From: Pyrus communis
Taxonomy: Eukaryota > Streptophyta > Magnoliopsida > Rosales > Rosaceae
Length of the DNA: 64,000 nt
Assembly (NCBI RefSeq): GCF_963583255.1
Contig: NC_084810.1
Span: forward strand, 10,313,853 to 10,377,852
Reading direction: 5' to 3'
Under the pieces are notes generated by a model. It made no database searches. It saw nothing but the letters and a program-made list of their open reading frames with translations, and had not been told where the DNA came from. The position numbers and the translations under genes are program-made. Below, in pieces: positions 47,253-58,502 of this stretch. The stretch's first letter is position 1. The number at the start of each line of letters is the position of its first letter.

Positions 47253-47459
47253 TTAAGGATTTTAACAACAAAACATCCCAAAACATTTAACAAATATCTA
47301 TCTAATACAAGTACTGATTCAAGCTCGTTGTGGGAAAATAAAATAAATAATAAAAAAATAATTATAGGGTGAAAATTGAAATAAAAAAATAAAAATAAAA
47401 AGAGGTATTCCACAAAAGGTTGGATATCTCCTGAAAATGGAAATCCAGGTCAGACCAAC

Positions 47460-47465
47460 CACGTG
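47460..47465. promoter_or_regulatory. G-box cacgtg upstream of NF-YB gene
   Basis: Palindromic cacgtg inside accacgtgtc, 452 bp before the ATG. bZIP and bHLH factors bind such sites; whether this one is used is unknown. Confidence 0.4.
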
Positions 47466-47573
47466 TCGGATACCAAATGAACGGTCCAGATCATCCACCT
47501 CAACTCATCGGACGCCCGCAAAGCCGTCGGTGCGCACTCAACACTTATCGGCAAACAACGGTCCACATTCGTC

Positions 47574-47579
47574 CACGTG
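47574..47579. promoter_or_regulatory. Second G-box upstream of NF-YB gene
   Basis: cacgtg inside gtccacgtgacc, 338 bp before the ATG. The transcript likely starts between here and the pyrimidine-rich leader at 47640-47740. Confidence 0.4.
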
Positions 47580-47916
47580 ACCACCGGATAGGCGTTATTA
47601 ACTCCATGATCCAACGGACCCAACTCACTCGCTCCCAAACCCAGCCCCCTCTCTCGTCGAAATTTCTCATATTCCAAAGCTCCGATTTTACAAATTTTCC
47701 AAATTTTTTGGAATCTGTCTTTTTTCTTCTTCAAATTCTCCAAACAAAAATATATCCAATTTGTTCAAAAATCCAAGCTCCAATTGCAATTTCTGGAAAT
47801 TTCAGCTCGAAATTTTCATTTCTTTAGCGATTTTGATCGAGGACTACAGTATGTGAAGTCAACTTTGTATCATTTTTGTACCGATATTACTACAAGAAGC
47901 TTGAAAATTGTCATCA

Positions 47917-48504
47917 ATGGCGGACTCGGACAACGACTCGGGAGGAGCGCACGGGAAGAGCGAGCTCTCGCCGCGGGAACAGGACCGGTTGCTGCCGATA
48001 GCGAACGTGAGCCGTATCATGAAGAAGGCGCTGCCGGCGAACGCGAAGATCTCGAAGGACGCGAAGGAGACGGTGCAGGAATGCGTGTCAGAGTTCATAA
48101 GCTTCATTACCGGGGAGGCCTCCGACAAGTGTCAGAGGGAGAAGAGGAAGACGATCAACGGCGACGATTTGCTCTGGGCGATGACGACGTTAGGGTTCGA
48201 GGAGTACGTGGAGCCTCTGAAGGTTTACTTGCAGAGGTTTAGGGAGATGGAAGGGGAGAAGAGCAGCGTGGCGGCGCGTGACAAGGACGGGAGCGGTGGC
48301 GGAATCGGTGGGGTTGGGTATGAGGGGGGTGGTGGTGGTGGTGGGAGTAGTGGTGGAGCTGGGGTATATTGGCAGCAGCAGCAACAACAGCAGCAGCAGC
48401 ATCAGGGACACGTGTACGGAGGGAGTGGGTTCCATCAGATGGGTGTGAGTGGAGTTGGAATGGGGAAGAGTGGGCCTGGATCCAGCATGGGTAGGCCCAG
48501 ATGA
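47917..48504 (+). CDS. NF-YB3: NF-YB subunit (NF-YB3-like), CCAAT-binding factor
   Basis: A 195-residue, intronless gene. I choose the ATG at 47917 ([10 protein letters not shown]), since the longer frame upstream opens with TTG. The histone-fold core spans about residues 21-112 and has [34 protein letters not shown], the [19 protein letters not shown] segment and [12 protein letters not shown]. Position 47 is Lys (ISKDAKE), the non-LEC1 type. The C-terminus is glycine-rich with a glutamine tract (about residues 155-163), possibly activating. With NF-YC it forms a dimer that recruits NF-YA, or CONSTANS-type proteins, to DNA; NF-YB3-type subunits are known for roles in flowering time and drought response. 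The GC-rich coding region stands out from its AT-rich surroundings. The N-terminal match to the NF-YB3 subgroup makes the symbol likely. Confidence 0.95.
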   Translation: MADSDNDSGGAHGKSELSPREQDRLLPIANVSRIMKKALPANAKISKDAKETVQECVSEFISFITGEASDKCQREKRKTINGDDLLWAMTTLGFEEYVEPLKVYLQRFREMEGEKSSVAARDKDGSGGGIGGVGYEGGGGGGGSSGGAGVYWQQQQQQQQQHQGHVYGGSGFHQMGVSGVGMGKSGPGSSMGRPR

Positions 48505-49190
48505 TTATAATCTGCTGCTGCTCTTGGTGGCTATTTGCTTTAGGGATGTTTTTGTAATTTGATTGCTAATTATTTTGCTTAAAAGTGTTTTAATTTAAGG
48601 ACAGTCACAGTGTATGTTTATGTAAACTCCTACTTGTTATTCATACCGCTTTTTGGAGAAGTGTTTTACTTTTACTTGTCACTAAAATTAGTTTGTAATT
48701 TTGGATTATTAATTGAAAGAGAGAAACCATTCTCACCGTGAGTACCGAGTTTTATGTAGATGTATATTTAATCAAGTTGGCTCGAGTTGTATGATATTTA
48801 GATCGAGAAAAATTTCACTCAGATCAAACATTTCTCATTCTAAACCCAACTTATATTATTTTATTTTGAAATCCCTGTTTTACCCCCATATACTAAATGG
48901 GTTTAGAAAGAAAAAGCAAAACACAACCTATATTAGTGAAAATACCTGTGATTACCCCATTCACACCCCACCACGAAAACAACCCCTCTCCAATCACCGA
49001 CCGAAACTCTTTGTCATTCCTATTGAATGATTTAGACTCATTGACTTTCATCAACCTCAAATTAGTTCATCACTCTCAACCTCAAATTTTGTGAAAAGGG
49101 AGAATGAAGAACTAGGATTTTGCACACATGCTCATTGATTGAGATTAAACAAATTGGCTCAATTAGATGATATCCCTTAATTGATTTATC
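48505..49190 (+). other. 3' region of NF-YB gene and spacer
   Basis: The first 200 bases are AT-rich and probably hold the 3' untranslated region. No clear single poly-A signal stands out. Beyond about 48720 no gene or element is seen. Confidence 0.4.
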
Positions 49191-49199
49191 ATTATGGTC

Positions 49200-49420
49200 T
49201 TGAAGTATTGCTTCCATATTATAGTGCCGTGTATTTAAAAATCCGCCTCGAGACGCACCTAGGCAGTTTCAGAGGCGGGGCGACCATGAAATTGCATCTC
49301 CCAGCAGGATTAGGCAAAAACTCACCTAAGTGTGGTTGAGGTGCTCATAGGCGGCTGAGGCGGGCCTCAAGGCGTTCGAATGGCGTCCTTTTTCTTTCTT
49401 AAGTTGCAAAATCTAGAATT
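49200..49420. repeat. GC-rich patch with aggcg motifs
   Basis: Repeated motifs such as cacctaggcag, ataggcggctgaggcggg and caaggcgttc occur in an otherwise AT-rich region. Such clusters are seen at ends of some plant DNA transposons; I cannot define borders. Confidence 0.3.
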
Positions 49421-49998
49421 TTTTTAGTTGCAGAGTTGGGGCGCCCAGGGAAGAAGATGAAGTTGCAGAGCTGGGGTGCCTAGTGAAGAAGATGAAGAAG
49501 ATTAGAGGGTTTTTTCTTCCTGACTTTTCTTTCTTTTTCTTTTTTTTTTATGTTTTTTTTTTCTCTTTTAAAATTTAAAGTGACCTCACCTTACTGACAT
49601 TTATTACCTTACTATCTTTTTTTCCGTTCACTTATCTGATTTTAAATTTCAAAGACAAGATAGATAGATAAGCATATTTTTATTTTTGTTAATGTTTTTA
49701 TTCTTTTTTAAGATAAATAAGCATCTTTGCAAGTGGCCATTTATTACAGTGGTGGAGAGGTGTTCAGCCCTTGCATGACAACGTGAACCTCGACCATGGC
49801 TAGTTTAACATTTAACGTAACAAAGTTTATCGTTTGACAAAAAAAAATATATATAAGCATCTTTTCCTAGATATTCTCATAACAACCTAGTAGAAAAATT
49901 AAAGGCCTTATATGGTTTTTTAACGTTATATTTTTCTTTTTCTCAAAAGATATATTATATTATTCTTATTTCTCTTTTCTAAGACTACATATTACACC

Positions 49999-50179
49999 GT
50001 CACTCACTATTACGGTCTGGTAATATTCCTCTTCGTTTAGAAGTGAGAGGTTTTAGGTTCGAATCTTGTGAATGACGAACTTGAGACTAGGTTGCTCATT
50101 GTGGGGTTTAGCCGAACTCTCCCTCCCCCTAGTGTAAAAATATCAATATACTAAAAAAAAATAATAATAAAATAAAAAA
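49999..50179 (+). mobile_element. tRNA-derived SINE with full target duplication
   Basis: Body begins gtcactcactattacggtct with an A-box-like segment, has the B-box-like ggttcgaatct, and ends aatatcaatatact with an A-rich tail. It is flanked by aagactacatattacacc (49981-49998) and aagactacatatcacacc (50180-50197), an 18-bp duplication with one difference. This is the best-preserved SINE in the window. Confidence 0.88.
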
Positions 50180-50197
50180 AAGACTACATATCACACC

Positions 50198-51260
50198 AAA
50201 ATATTACTCAAGACTACATTTCAACCACACCTTTGCCTTTTAAAACATTATTATGGTGGGAAGAGATTTGGTTCTTTGATTGTGGGTGGTAGGGAAGGTG
50301 CAAGGGGCGTGGCTGGGTGCTTGGTGAGGGGGCGAGCAACATTGGGTGTCTTTGGGTTTGGAGAGGTAGGGGTGGATGTTGGTGGTAACTTTGGCTGGGT
50401 TTCTTTTTCATTATCTTCTTTTTCTTAAAACAGAAATTTCAAAGTAATAAAAATTATAAATTGGGTTTAGAAAAGAGAAATTTTGGGTCCAGATAAATTT
50501 TCCTTTGACCTAAGTTTGAAACTCCCTTTTTGTAGTGTAGATGAATTTAGCGTACTTATCCTATCATTTATGTGTGTGTAAACAAAATAATAATAATAAT
50601 AATAATAATAATAACCCAAATTATTATGACTGGGTTACCCGCCTTGTCTAATTTCTGTTTGTGTTTGAAAGAAAAGGAAAAAAAAATGATGATTTGGTTG
50701 ACGATACAAGTCTTACAAGTCTTGATTGCCCACTTTGGTCTAATTGGGTTGAAGCTCATCTGCTCCCTCCCTTCCTTCCATGGGTTCAATCCCCTTGCCT
50801 TTGTACGTGGTTAGGATTGAAAACCCACCAAACGGAGGACTTTTCATGTCCTGTTCCAACTTCCCACCAAATAGGGGACTTACATGACACAAGTTTACCG
50901 CCACAATGACGTCTTGTGCAAATGAAATGAAGACACGTAAAGATGTCTTCTGTCCACAAGCATTTACTTCATTGACCTGGAACGCCACCTGGTGGTGAAC
51001 CCATATCATGTGAGTTGTTCTCCACCAAACGAGCGGAATACCCACTCCTTTCACTAACCCCACTCATAATTTTCGAACGATAAGAGGGTCTATACTTGTA
51101 CTAACTATCATGTTCATATTCAAGAGAGGAGGAAGGTAAGAGTAGAAGCGTATCAAAGAAGTGTAAAGGTACCTAAACCCTTCATATTCAGCCAAGATGG
51201 AGCATGCCAAATGATATTTGCGAGAAAATCCACCATAAGCAAAAGGAGCATTCAAGCTAA
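50198..51260. other. Non-coding stretch, no gene supported
   Basis: Contains a trinucleotide repeat (aat)n at 50586-50613. Minus-strand frames such as 50740-51063 have no family motif and are not called. Confidence 0.4.
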
Positions 51261-53280
51261 TAATTCAACAAAACAGAACAAGCGAGTGATCGCTCGCTCG
51301 CTCGCTCCCTCGCTCCCTCCCCCCGTCCGGAGAAGAATCTGTATCCATGACAAAGTCCATGCAAACAGAAATTAAGATAAACTTTGAAGACGAGGGAGAC
51401 ACATGTATGAAAATGAATGAATTCACTATGCACAAGATAACATACACCAGCTTTTCGTTATGTACACGATGCCGCCGACTTACAATTCTATTTCTAAAAG
51501 GTCTAAAAACAATTACTACAAATGAAGGGCAAAAATTTGGCACAAACAACAGCATTGGAGGTACACACCCAAACCCAAAACCAAAAATGGGAAAAGATAC
51601 AACCAGACCAAGGCATATTAGCAACATCGTCTGCTATGTCCTATTACAACAGTCAAATATTAGGTTACAAAATAATCTACCACATAGACTTGGGCAATTT
51701 CAAGCGATAACAATATCCACAAATCTCTTTCGATCAAGTGCTAATTAACTGAAAAACATAAACGCAAAAGGAAAGCTAAAACTAAAAGCAAAGTGTTCAG
51801 CTTTTAAGTCCAGGTAGTGACGGGGAAACGACGTGCATTGTCTCTTCAGTGTAGATGTTCGAGGTCCTTCTTCATCTCCACGGAAACTCTGAGTTCTGCT
51901 TAACAGCTTCAATTCTCACGGTAGATTGTCCTTCAAACTATTAGACAGTGATACAGGCGAGAGTAAATATCTACAATTACCAAGCCAGCAGTAAACTTAA
52001 TATACTCTACCATCAACACAGCACTAAAATAAAGTGATAAAAGGTCCAGTTCTTGTATGGAGATTATAGTATACACTCAAAACCAACGCATAAATAAGTT
52101 TAGCAAAAAGCAGCCACATCCTCAGAATCCTAGGATGCCCCCCAGGCAGCTCAATCACAACAGCAAGGGAACTATTAGGTCCTATAGATTGGTTGGCCAT
52201 ACTAATCATCTACAAACTGCACCGACAATAAATGACAGAGTTCCAAATCACCAGGATTGGTGACATGGCTACTGAAGGAAAGGCAATATAGAACAGCCAG
52301 GTAATGTAGGCGACACCTCTAGTTAATCTAAAAATATTATGACAACATCATCCATCGAACCCTGTCCAAGTATGATTCCAGGTCACTGTTATCTGTTTGA
52401 TTGTTTTATTTTTACTTTTGATCACCAGCGTGTTCAAATATGCTAAGCAGCCTTCAAATTTGGAAAGTCATTTGATAGGTCAAAGTCATCAGCGATTACC
52501 ATCGCAACTGATACTATAATTATATTAGACAACTAAATAAAAACCATGGATACCTTTACATTAGACAACTAAAGTCATCAGCGATTACCATCGCAACTGA
52601 TACTATAATTATATTAGACAACTAAATAAAAACCATGGATACCTTTACATTTAGAGTACTGTCCGCTAGCCAGATAAAGCCATTAATCAAGTGGAATCAT
52701 GTCCAAATGCAATCCTAATTTATAGTCAAACAAAGGAGACACAAAACTGTATTATAACCGTATACGCAGAATTTCAAATGTGGTCATTGTGCGTTCAATT
52801 CGACCACACAGCGAAGTCAACAGATAAACGACAATGAGGGGCTTCCATGTCATACAAATACCATGGTTTGAAAAAGCACAAATTTATGGAACAATACATA
52901 ATCAAAGGTTGAGAGCTTGGTGTAGAGCTGTACCATTTAGATTCTAATTGTAAAGAGTATCTCAAGGCATCATGTTAAGCCCAAATGATAAACATCGCAA
53001 TAAAAATAAAATTGGAAACACTAAAAATTGCTAGTAAGAGACTGTAATTTGTGAATACTACAGATCTACGAATTTAGGAAAAAGAAAACTGAAACAACAG
53101 TAAGAAGTAATCAGAACAAGGACATAAAAACCTCCCAGAACAAATAAAATAAGCACCAAAATATGAGTACAACCAACACACAAAAATAAAACCAGAATAA
53201 AAGAGTGATCATGTATGATAAAAGCACAACATAAGTATGGCACATCCAAAACAGACAAAAGAACAATTTTCTAAGTAACA
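51261..53280 (-). other. Spacer / possible 3' region of the CFIm68-like gene
   Basis: No coding motif is seen on either strand. A gctc-rich run lies at 51289-51317. Splice-like signals downstream of the CFIm68-like stop (see that gene) leave open that spliced 3' untranslated exons reach into this stretch, for instance around 51780-51940, but this needs transcript data. Confidence 0.3.
52482..52650. repeat. Exact 89-bp tandem duplication
   Basis: aaagtcatcagcgattacc begins at 52482 and again at 52571. The two copies are identical over at least 78 bases up to cctttacatt. The absence of any difference points to a very recent event or an assembly artefact. Confidence 0.9.
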
Positions 53281-53525
53281 AACACCAATGAAAATTAAAG
53301 CCTTACCTTTTTTCCACTTGAGAATTAACTCTGCTCCTGTTAGACAGAAGCAATAAAGAAATCTACGCAATGAGGTGAGAGGAGCCATTGGATGAATCAA
53401 GGACCAAAAACACCACTTGAAAGAAAGTCCAAATAAGCACGGGGAACCAAAAGCCACCAGAAGTTTTTCTACTCTGTTGCATTTCTTTCTCAATGGAAAG
53501 TAACCACAAATAAGAAGCAGAGCAG

Positions 53526-55667
53526 TTACTCGGAAGTAAGCCGCCTTCTCTTCCCATAGTCAGCATCCCTTGATCTTGACCGACGGTCATCTTCTTGAGA
53601 TACACGTGCCTTACTGTGCCTCGATGACCGTCCCTGCTCCCATTCATCATCATGGTCCTGTTCACGGTCTCTATACTTATGATGATCAGCGTATCTGTCT
53701 CTGTCTTCCCTGTACCTGTCACGGTCCCGTTCTCGTTCACGATCTCTGTCACGATCACGATCTCGAGAACGTTCTCGGCCCCTATCACGATTTCTGTCCC
53801 GTTCTCGACTAACATCAACATCATCACGATACCTTCTTTCAGATAAGTCATGGTCATGAGCCACCTCTTTCTCTCTAGGCACATCTCTCTCATATCCCTG
53901 ATCTCTATCATCCCGATACCTTCTATCAGAAGATCCAGACCAGTCCCTCTCTGAACCTCTATCTTTCTCCTTCATGGCATTTGGCCATGCACCTCCTCTA
54001 TCATGACTAACCTCACCATATTGATGGTCAGAAGCAGCTTCCTCACCATAACTAGACTCCCCAACTCTGCCACCACCATGCTCTTCACCAGCCCATCCAC
54101 CCATATTAGGATCGGACCACATCCCCATATTAGGCCCATCAACACCTGATGTGGGCATCATTCCCATTCCATTCATGGGCATTCCTCTTCCAAAAAATGC
54201 AGGATTCACATGAGGGGCTACTCCAGGTAGCCCAACACCCCCAGGTGGAAATGAAGACAAAATTCCTGAGAAAGGAGGCGTAGGAGCACCAGGAAAGCCT
54301 CCATAATTTCCCATTCTCCCCATTGGAGCACCAAAAGCAGGATCAAAACCCTGACCCATCATTGACTGAGGGTGCATCATAGGAGGGGTTGCACCAATAC
54401 CTTGCCCAAACCCATTTCCACCATTACTCATTATACCCCTTCCAATCACACCCCTATTCCTTGGACCAACTGGTCCTCTATTTCCCATACCCTGAGAATT
54501 ACCTCTCCCCCAGTTACCTCTCCCATAACCTCTATTACTCTCCCCGCCTTGATAATTCCCACCAGTCGCAATGTTACTCCCACCAGTTTTATTCCCGGCT
54601 TCGTTGGGCCCCCTCCTCCCACCAGTTTGAGGTACTGCAGTTTGGGCAACCTGCTGGTTCCTATTTACTTGAGCCTCCCCCATTCTCTTAACACTGAATG
54701 GTGATGCGAACGCAACAACGCATGGCCGCCCATTAAACACATGCCCGTGCATCCCTTCCTTGCAGGCCGTGGCAGAATTAGGATTAAAAAACTCAACTTG
54801 ACAGTACCCTTTTGACTTCCCACTTGCTTTCTCGTCGAAAAACTTCACTTCCTTCACAGGTCCATACTTACACAACTCTGCCTCCAGCTCTGCATCCGTA
54901 GTCCACCAATGCAAATCACCCACAAACAATATTGTCCCAGCTCCACCACCAGCGGCACCACCAAATCCTCCCCCCGGACCACTATTCCCACCAATCCCAT
55001 TCATATTACCACTTCCAACACCACCAGCTTGTCTCAACATGCCCTCATTCCCCATATTCCCAACAACAGCAGCACCATGTAATTGTTGCTGTTGTGGCGG
55101 AGGTTGTGGTTGGTGGTGTTGTTGCAATTGGGGCGCCAGCTGCTGAGAAACAATCCCTTGAACCCCAACACCACTATTATTCCCACTTTGTTGCTCAAAC
55201 TCATTCACCTTATTTGATGATTGCCCTAATTCAACCCTAATCCCACCTCCTCCGCTGCCCCCAACGGGCCCCAACCCACCACTCCCCTTCGCACCCATCT
55301 CGTTCCCTCTAAACCCTAGATTCTGATTATTATACCCAGAACCCCTAACCCCTCCATCACCCCCATCCCCACCAGTCCCCTCGCCGTTACCGCCCCCAAC
55401 ACCCGGTATCGGACCACCTTGAGATTCCGACGGCGCAACATCGGGTGACTCAACCTCAACCTTCTTCTCCTCCACCACCTCATTCCTAAACCCTAAATCC
55501 TCGTTCTTTCTCATAGACTGATAAAACCCCTCGCCGACATTGACGTCGTTGTAAAGGTCCTCATAATCATCGTCCTCCTCGGCCAAAAATCCATCGTCAG
55601 CCACCGCCGAGATCGCCTCGTTGCGGTGAAACTGATCCATCTGATCGACCCCGTCGCCTTCATCCAT
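53526..55667 (-). CDS. CFIm68/CPSF6-like RNA-binding protein (mRNA 3'-end processing)
   Basis: A 713-residue, single-exon coding region. The N-terminus is acidic (AEEDDDYEDLYNDVNVGEGF), followed by a glycine/asparagine/glutamine-rich stretch. One RRM lies at about residues 246-326 with TILFVGDLHWWTTDAELEAE (RNP2 region) and KSKGYCQVEFF (RNP1 region). The DLHWWTTDAELE sequence marks the CPSF6/CFIm68 family of cleavage factor I, which works in the nucleus with CFIm25 to choose poly-A sites. A glycine/proline/methionine-rich middle and a long C-terminal RD/RE/RS-like tail (about 575-713) ending KRRRLTSE follow, as in plant homologues. The minus-strand leader up to about 55970 contains GA/CT repeats and a GT donor-like site (gccggtaagatc, near 55825), so a 5' untranslated intron is possible. 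A ~30-base segment at 53300-53340 flanked by AG and GT suggests 3' untranslated splicing. Confidence 0.93.
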   Translation of the reverse strand: MDEGDGVDQMDQFHRNEAISAVADDGFLAEEDDDYEDLYNDVNVGEGFYQSMRKNEDLGFRNEVVEEKKVEVESPDVAPSESQGGPIPGVGGGNGEGTGGDGGDGGVRGSGYNNQNLGFRGNEMGAKGSGGLGPVGGSGGGGIRVELGQSSNKVNEFEQQSGNNSGVGVQGIVSQQLAPQLQQHHQPQPPPQQQQLHGAAVVGNMGNEGMLRQAGGVGSGNMNGIGGNSGPGGGFGGAAGGGAGTILFVGDLHWWTTDAELEAELCKYGPVKEVKFFDEKASGKSKGYCQVEFFNPNSATACKEGMHGHVFNGRPCVVAFASPFSVKRMGEAQVNRNQQVAQTAVPQTGGRRGPNEAGNKTGGSNIATGGNYQGGESNRGYGRGNWGRGNSQGMGNRGPVGPRNRGVIGRGIMSNGGNGFGQGIGATPPMMHPQSMMGQGFDPAFGAPMGRMGNYGGFPGAPTPPFSGILSSFPPGGVGLPGVAPHVNPAFFGRGMPMNGMGMMPTSGVDGPNMGMWSDPNMGGWAGEEHGGGRVGESSYGEEAASDHQYGEVSHDRGGAWPNAMKEKDRGSERDWSGSSDRRYRDDRDQGYERDVPREKEVAHDHDLSERRYRDDVDVSRERDRNRDRGRERSRDRDRDRDRERERDRDRYREDRDRYADHHKYRDREQDHDDEWEQGRSSRHSKARVSQEDDRRSRSRDADYGKRRRLTSE

Positions 55668-55834
55668 TGGTTTCTCGTATCTTTCGAAGGTCTAGGTTTT
55701 CTATATCTATTGTTTTCGGGTGGGCAGTGAAAGTGTTTGCAGAAATCAAAAAGTAAGCATTTTTTTTTCTGGAACCAAAGACGGAGAAAATAAAAGAGGG
55801 AAAATTAGGGTTTCGAGATCTTACCGGCGAAGAG

Positions 55835-55929
55835 AGAGAGAGAGAGAGAAAGTGAGTCTTGAGAGTTGGGAGTCTTGAGAGTTGGAGAAAGAAAACCCTA
55901 ATCTCTGCGACTTTCTGGAAACTTGTGAG

Positions 55930-55965
<36 letters not shown>
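55835..55965 (-). repeat. GA/CT microsatellites in the CFIm68-like leader
   Basis: gagaga runs at about 55833-55850 and 55929-55963 on the plus strand appear as CT-rich tracts in the transcript leader or core promoter of the minus-strand gene. Pyrimidine tracts are common near plant start sites. Confidence 0.7.
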
Positions 55966-55967
<2 letters not shown>

Positions 55968-56031
55968 GTAATCTATCTAAATTTCAAAGTCTCTGCCCCC
56001 TCCATGTTTACGCCTCCGTGCGTAATGCTTA

Positions 56032-56975
56032 GAGCAACTCCACCGTGGTGGATTGCTCGGGGGACAGGCCAGAGAAAAGGGCCCGAGGTCCTGTGGTTTC
56101 GCTCCAGCGTGACAGAGCCCGAGTGGAGATAGAGGCCCGAGCTCAGGGCCTGTGAAGAATTACCAGTCCGAGAGTCCGAGTGAATGTGATGCCAGGACTG
56201 ACGTCAGCCTGGTGTCAGACCTTTTTTTTATTTTTTTTTGTCAGACACGTGCACGCCACTCGCGCGTGGGGACGCGTTGCCCGACATATTTTCAAAAAAG
56301 TCAGTCCACTTTTCAAACTGAAATGTTACCGTTGGAAGCCACGTGGCTTCCTACGGTCCATTCGATCTCAACAGCTCCTTAACTTGGACTGTTCGATCTC
56401 AATGGTAAAAAAAAATAAAAAATAAAATCTTATTTAATATCAACCGTTCGATCTGAAATCGACAGTTGATATTAATCTGCTTTATAAATAAAAAAAATAA
56501 AAAAATAAATAGTTTTAAAATTAAGAAAAGTTACCGATGTGACACATGGCACAATCTGGAGTGTTGGAATTCAAATTTTTTTTAAATCCAACGGCAGAGA
56601 TTAATTAGTTGAATAAAAATTTAAAAAAAATTGTAAAAAATTCGAAAAGAAATCTGAAATTTTTTTTAAAAAAATTGTTTTTACTTTTCTATAAATACCT
56701 TCTCATTATTTTGTATTATTTAATAATACTTCGGATAATGACACGTGGCGCAATGAGAACAATTAAAAATCTTATCCGAAATTACAATTAAAATTATTTT
56801 GTATTATTTTATAAATTAAAAAAATAATAATATTTTATTGCCTGTTGCCAGGGCTAATGAAGTGCAACGGTGGATATGCAAAAGGCGATAACTGTTCATT
56901 AAGGGCAGTTACTGTTCACCAGGTGGATAACATAGTGTATTGTCTTGGGGGAGGTTTCACACGCTAGAGTTGCTC
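56032..56975. mobile_element. Non-autonomous DNA transposon (MITE-like, ~944 bp)
   Basis: The left end reads gagcaactccaccgtgg; the right end, reverse-complemented, reads gagcaactctagcgtgtg. Both ends are next to the triplet tta (56029-56031 and 56976-56978). A 3-bp tta duplication with such ends points to the PIF/Harbinger-Tourist type, though I see no transposase. It lies within 100 bp of the presumed 5' end of the CFIm68-like gene. Confidence 0.6.
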
Positions 56976-57246
56976 TTATGTTTTTGTTTTTACTTCTTTG
57001 TTTTTTTTTTTTCAATTTTATTCATCTTTTTTCAATTACGTGTGTGCTATGCACTGTGACCAGGCATGCTCTTTCCCTCTTTTAGGAGAGGTGCACTTTG
57101 GGTGGATCAACCTAAATTTGTTCATGTGCAATTTGATTTCAAATTCAATTGAGAATGTTAGAATGAAGTAAAAATCCGTTCAAATCTAATATGTCATTAG
57201 TCCAAATGTTTATTGGGTTGTGTTGGGTTTGCTCATGCATATATTA

Positions 57247-57326
57247 CCCGTCCATGTCAATTCCAAGCTCAATCCAATTTCTAGCTCCCGTCCATGTCAA
57301 TTCCAAGCTCAATCCAATTTCTAGCT
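57247..57326. repeat. 40-bp tandem duplication
   Basis: cccgtccatgtcaattccaa starts at 57247 and again at 57287; the two 40-base copies are identical. Confidence 0.85.
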
Positions 57327-57379
57327 TGAATTGCTCATGCATATATTACCCGTTCCACTTCATATTATATAAGCTAGAT

Positions 57380-57520
57380 ACAAGTTTGGGAGGGCTAGAC
57401 TTGAAGTTTGTTGTATGACTTTTATTTGAACAATAACGATAGGGCTGCTTTTACGTTTCTTTTGGTTGAAATGGTGGTACTATCTTGCCATTTAATTTTA
57501 ACTTTGCTTGGTTAAAACGA
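57380..57520. repeat. Dispersed direct repeat, copy 1
   Basis: Matches 58503-58650 with few differences (shared ttatttgaacaataacgat and tttcttttggttgaaatg). The copies are 1.1 kb apart. Confidence 0.7.
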
Positions 57521-58502
57521 ATTTCTAAATTTGAGATTTATCTTATAAAATAATGTGTTACAAGATTGACTTTGATAAAGTTGGGCGAACCTGAACCCGA
57601 ATAAACCCGTATGAACCAAATCTGAATTAGTAATGTTGGATTAGGATTGGGTTGACCATCTAACTCACCAAACCCACCCGAGTTGTACCCCTATCTTTTA
57701 GTTAGTCAAAAATAAAAAAATTCAACATTTTTTAACTTTTAAATTGTAATTGTTTTTCTTTATGTTTTTTAATTTTCAATTTTAATTATCTTTTTTTTGT
57801 CAATATTTCTATTTTTCTGTGAGGTATAATCGTATGAGACCATCTTCAATCTTTAAGTTAAAATCTAAAATTTAGGTTTCAAACCCCCAAAACTTCCTCC
57901 TACAGTTGGGCCTAAGATTAGTATTAGGTTAAACATGATTTTTTTTTTTGGCAAATACTTGCCAAGATTTAGGCCTGGGTTAGTGAGGATAGCCCACAAT
58001 GTGTGTGGACGCGCTGATAAAGAAGGGAAGCGCAGCAAGGCAACGGGTCGAACTCAGGGGCCGCTAACAGTAAAAAGGGCCCCACCTTGACGAGGCTGTC
58101 GGCGACAATAAACAAGCGAAACAGCTCTTTTTTCTATCAGACGATTTGTATTATTGGACCAATGGCCAACGGTCCAGATTCAAACTTATTTAATTTTTAA
58201 TTTATAAATACATTATATCTAACAGCTGAGATCGAATATGAACAAATCTAATGGTTAAAAAAAAATCCTACGGCCCAAAGTTAAATCCAACGACTATAGC
58301 AATTAATAAAAATGTTTGAATCAAAGTTCAACCAAAAAGTCTATAAATACCTATGTATTTGTTCAAACATCCACACAATTAGCTTTTCTCCTACAATTCT
58401 TCCAATTTTTCTTTCTGCCCACTTCCAAAACCATATCTTCCTATGAGTTACATGAAACACAAGTTTCACAGGGTTTAGTAATTTTACATTATTTATCGGA
58501 AT
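57521..58502. other. Non-coding stretch, no gene seen
   Basis: AT-rich with a GC-richer island at 57990-58120. No domain or element end is clear. Confidence 0.4.

Noticed and set aside
47784..48242. Alternative frames overlapping the NF-YB gene
   Set aside because: Shadow frames of GC-rich coding sequence; the NF-YB frame has the complete histone-fold core.
49999..50100. tRNA gene suggested by A- and B-box-like motifs
   Set aside because: The boxes are part of a SINE head; the cloverleaf is not formed and an 18-bp target duplication flanks the unit.
50740..51063. 107-codon minus-strand frame
   Set aside because: Contains a short internal repeat but no family motif, splice context or codon pattern to support a gene.
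53363..53911. 182-codon minus-strand frame with many Met/Glu/Arg residues
   Set aside because: It is the alternative frame of the RD/RE-rich tail of the CFIm68-like protein.
54372..54704. Plus-strand frames opposite the CFIm68-like gene
   Set aside because: Their His/Pro/Ser-rich composition is the mirror of the glycine-rich codons on the coding strand.
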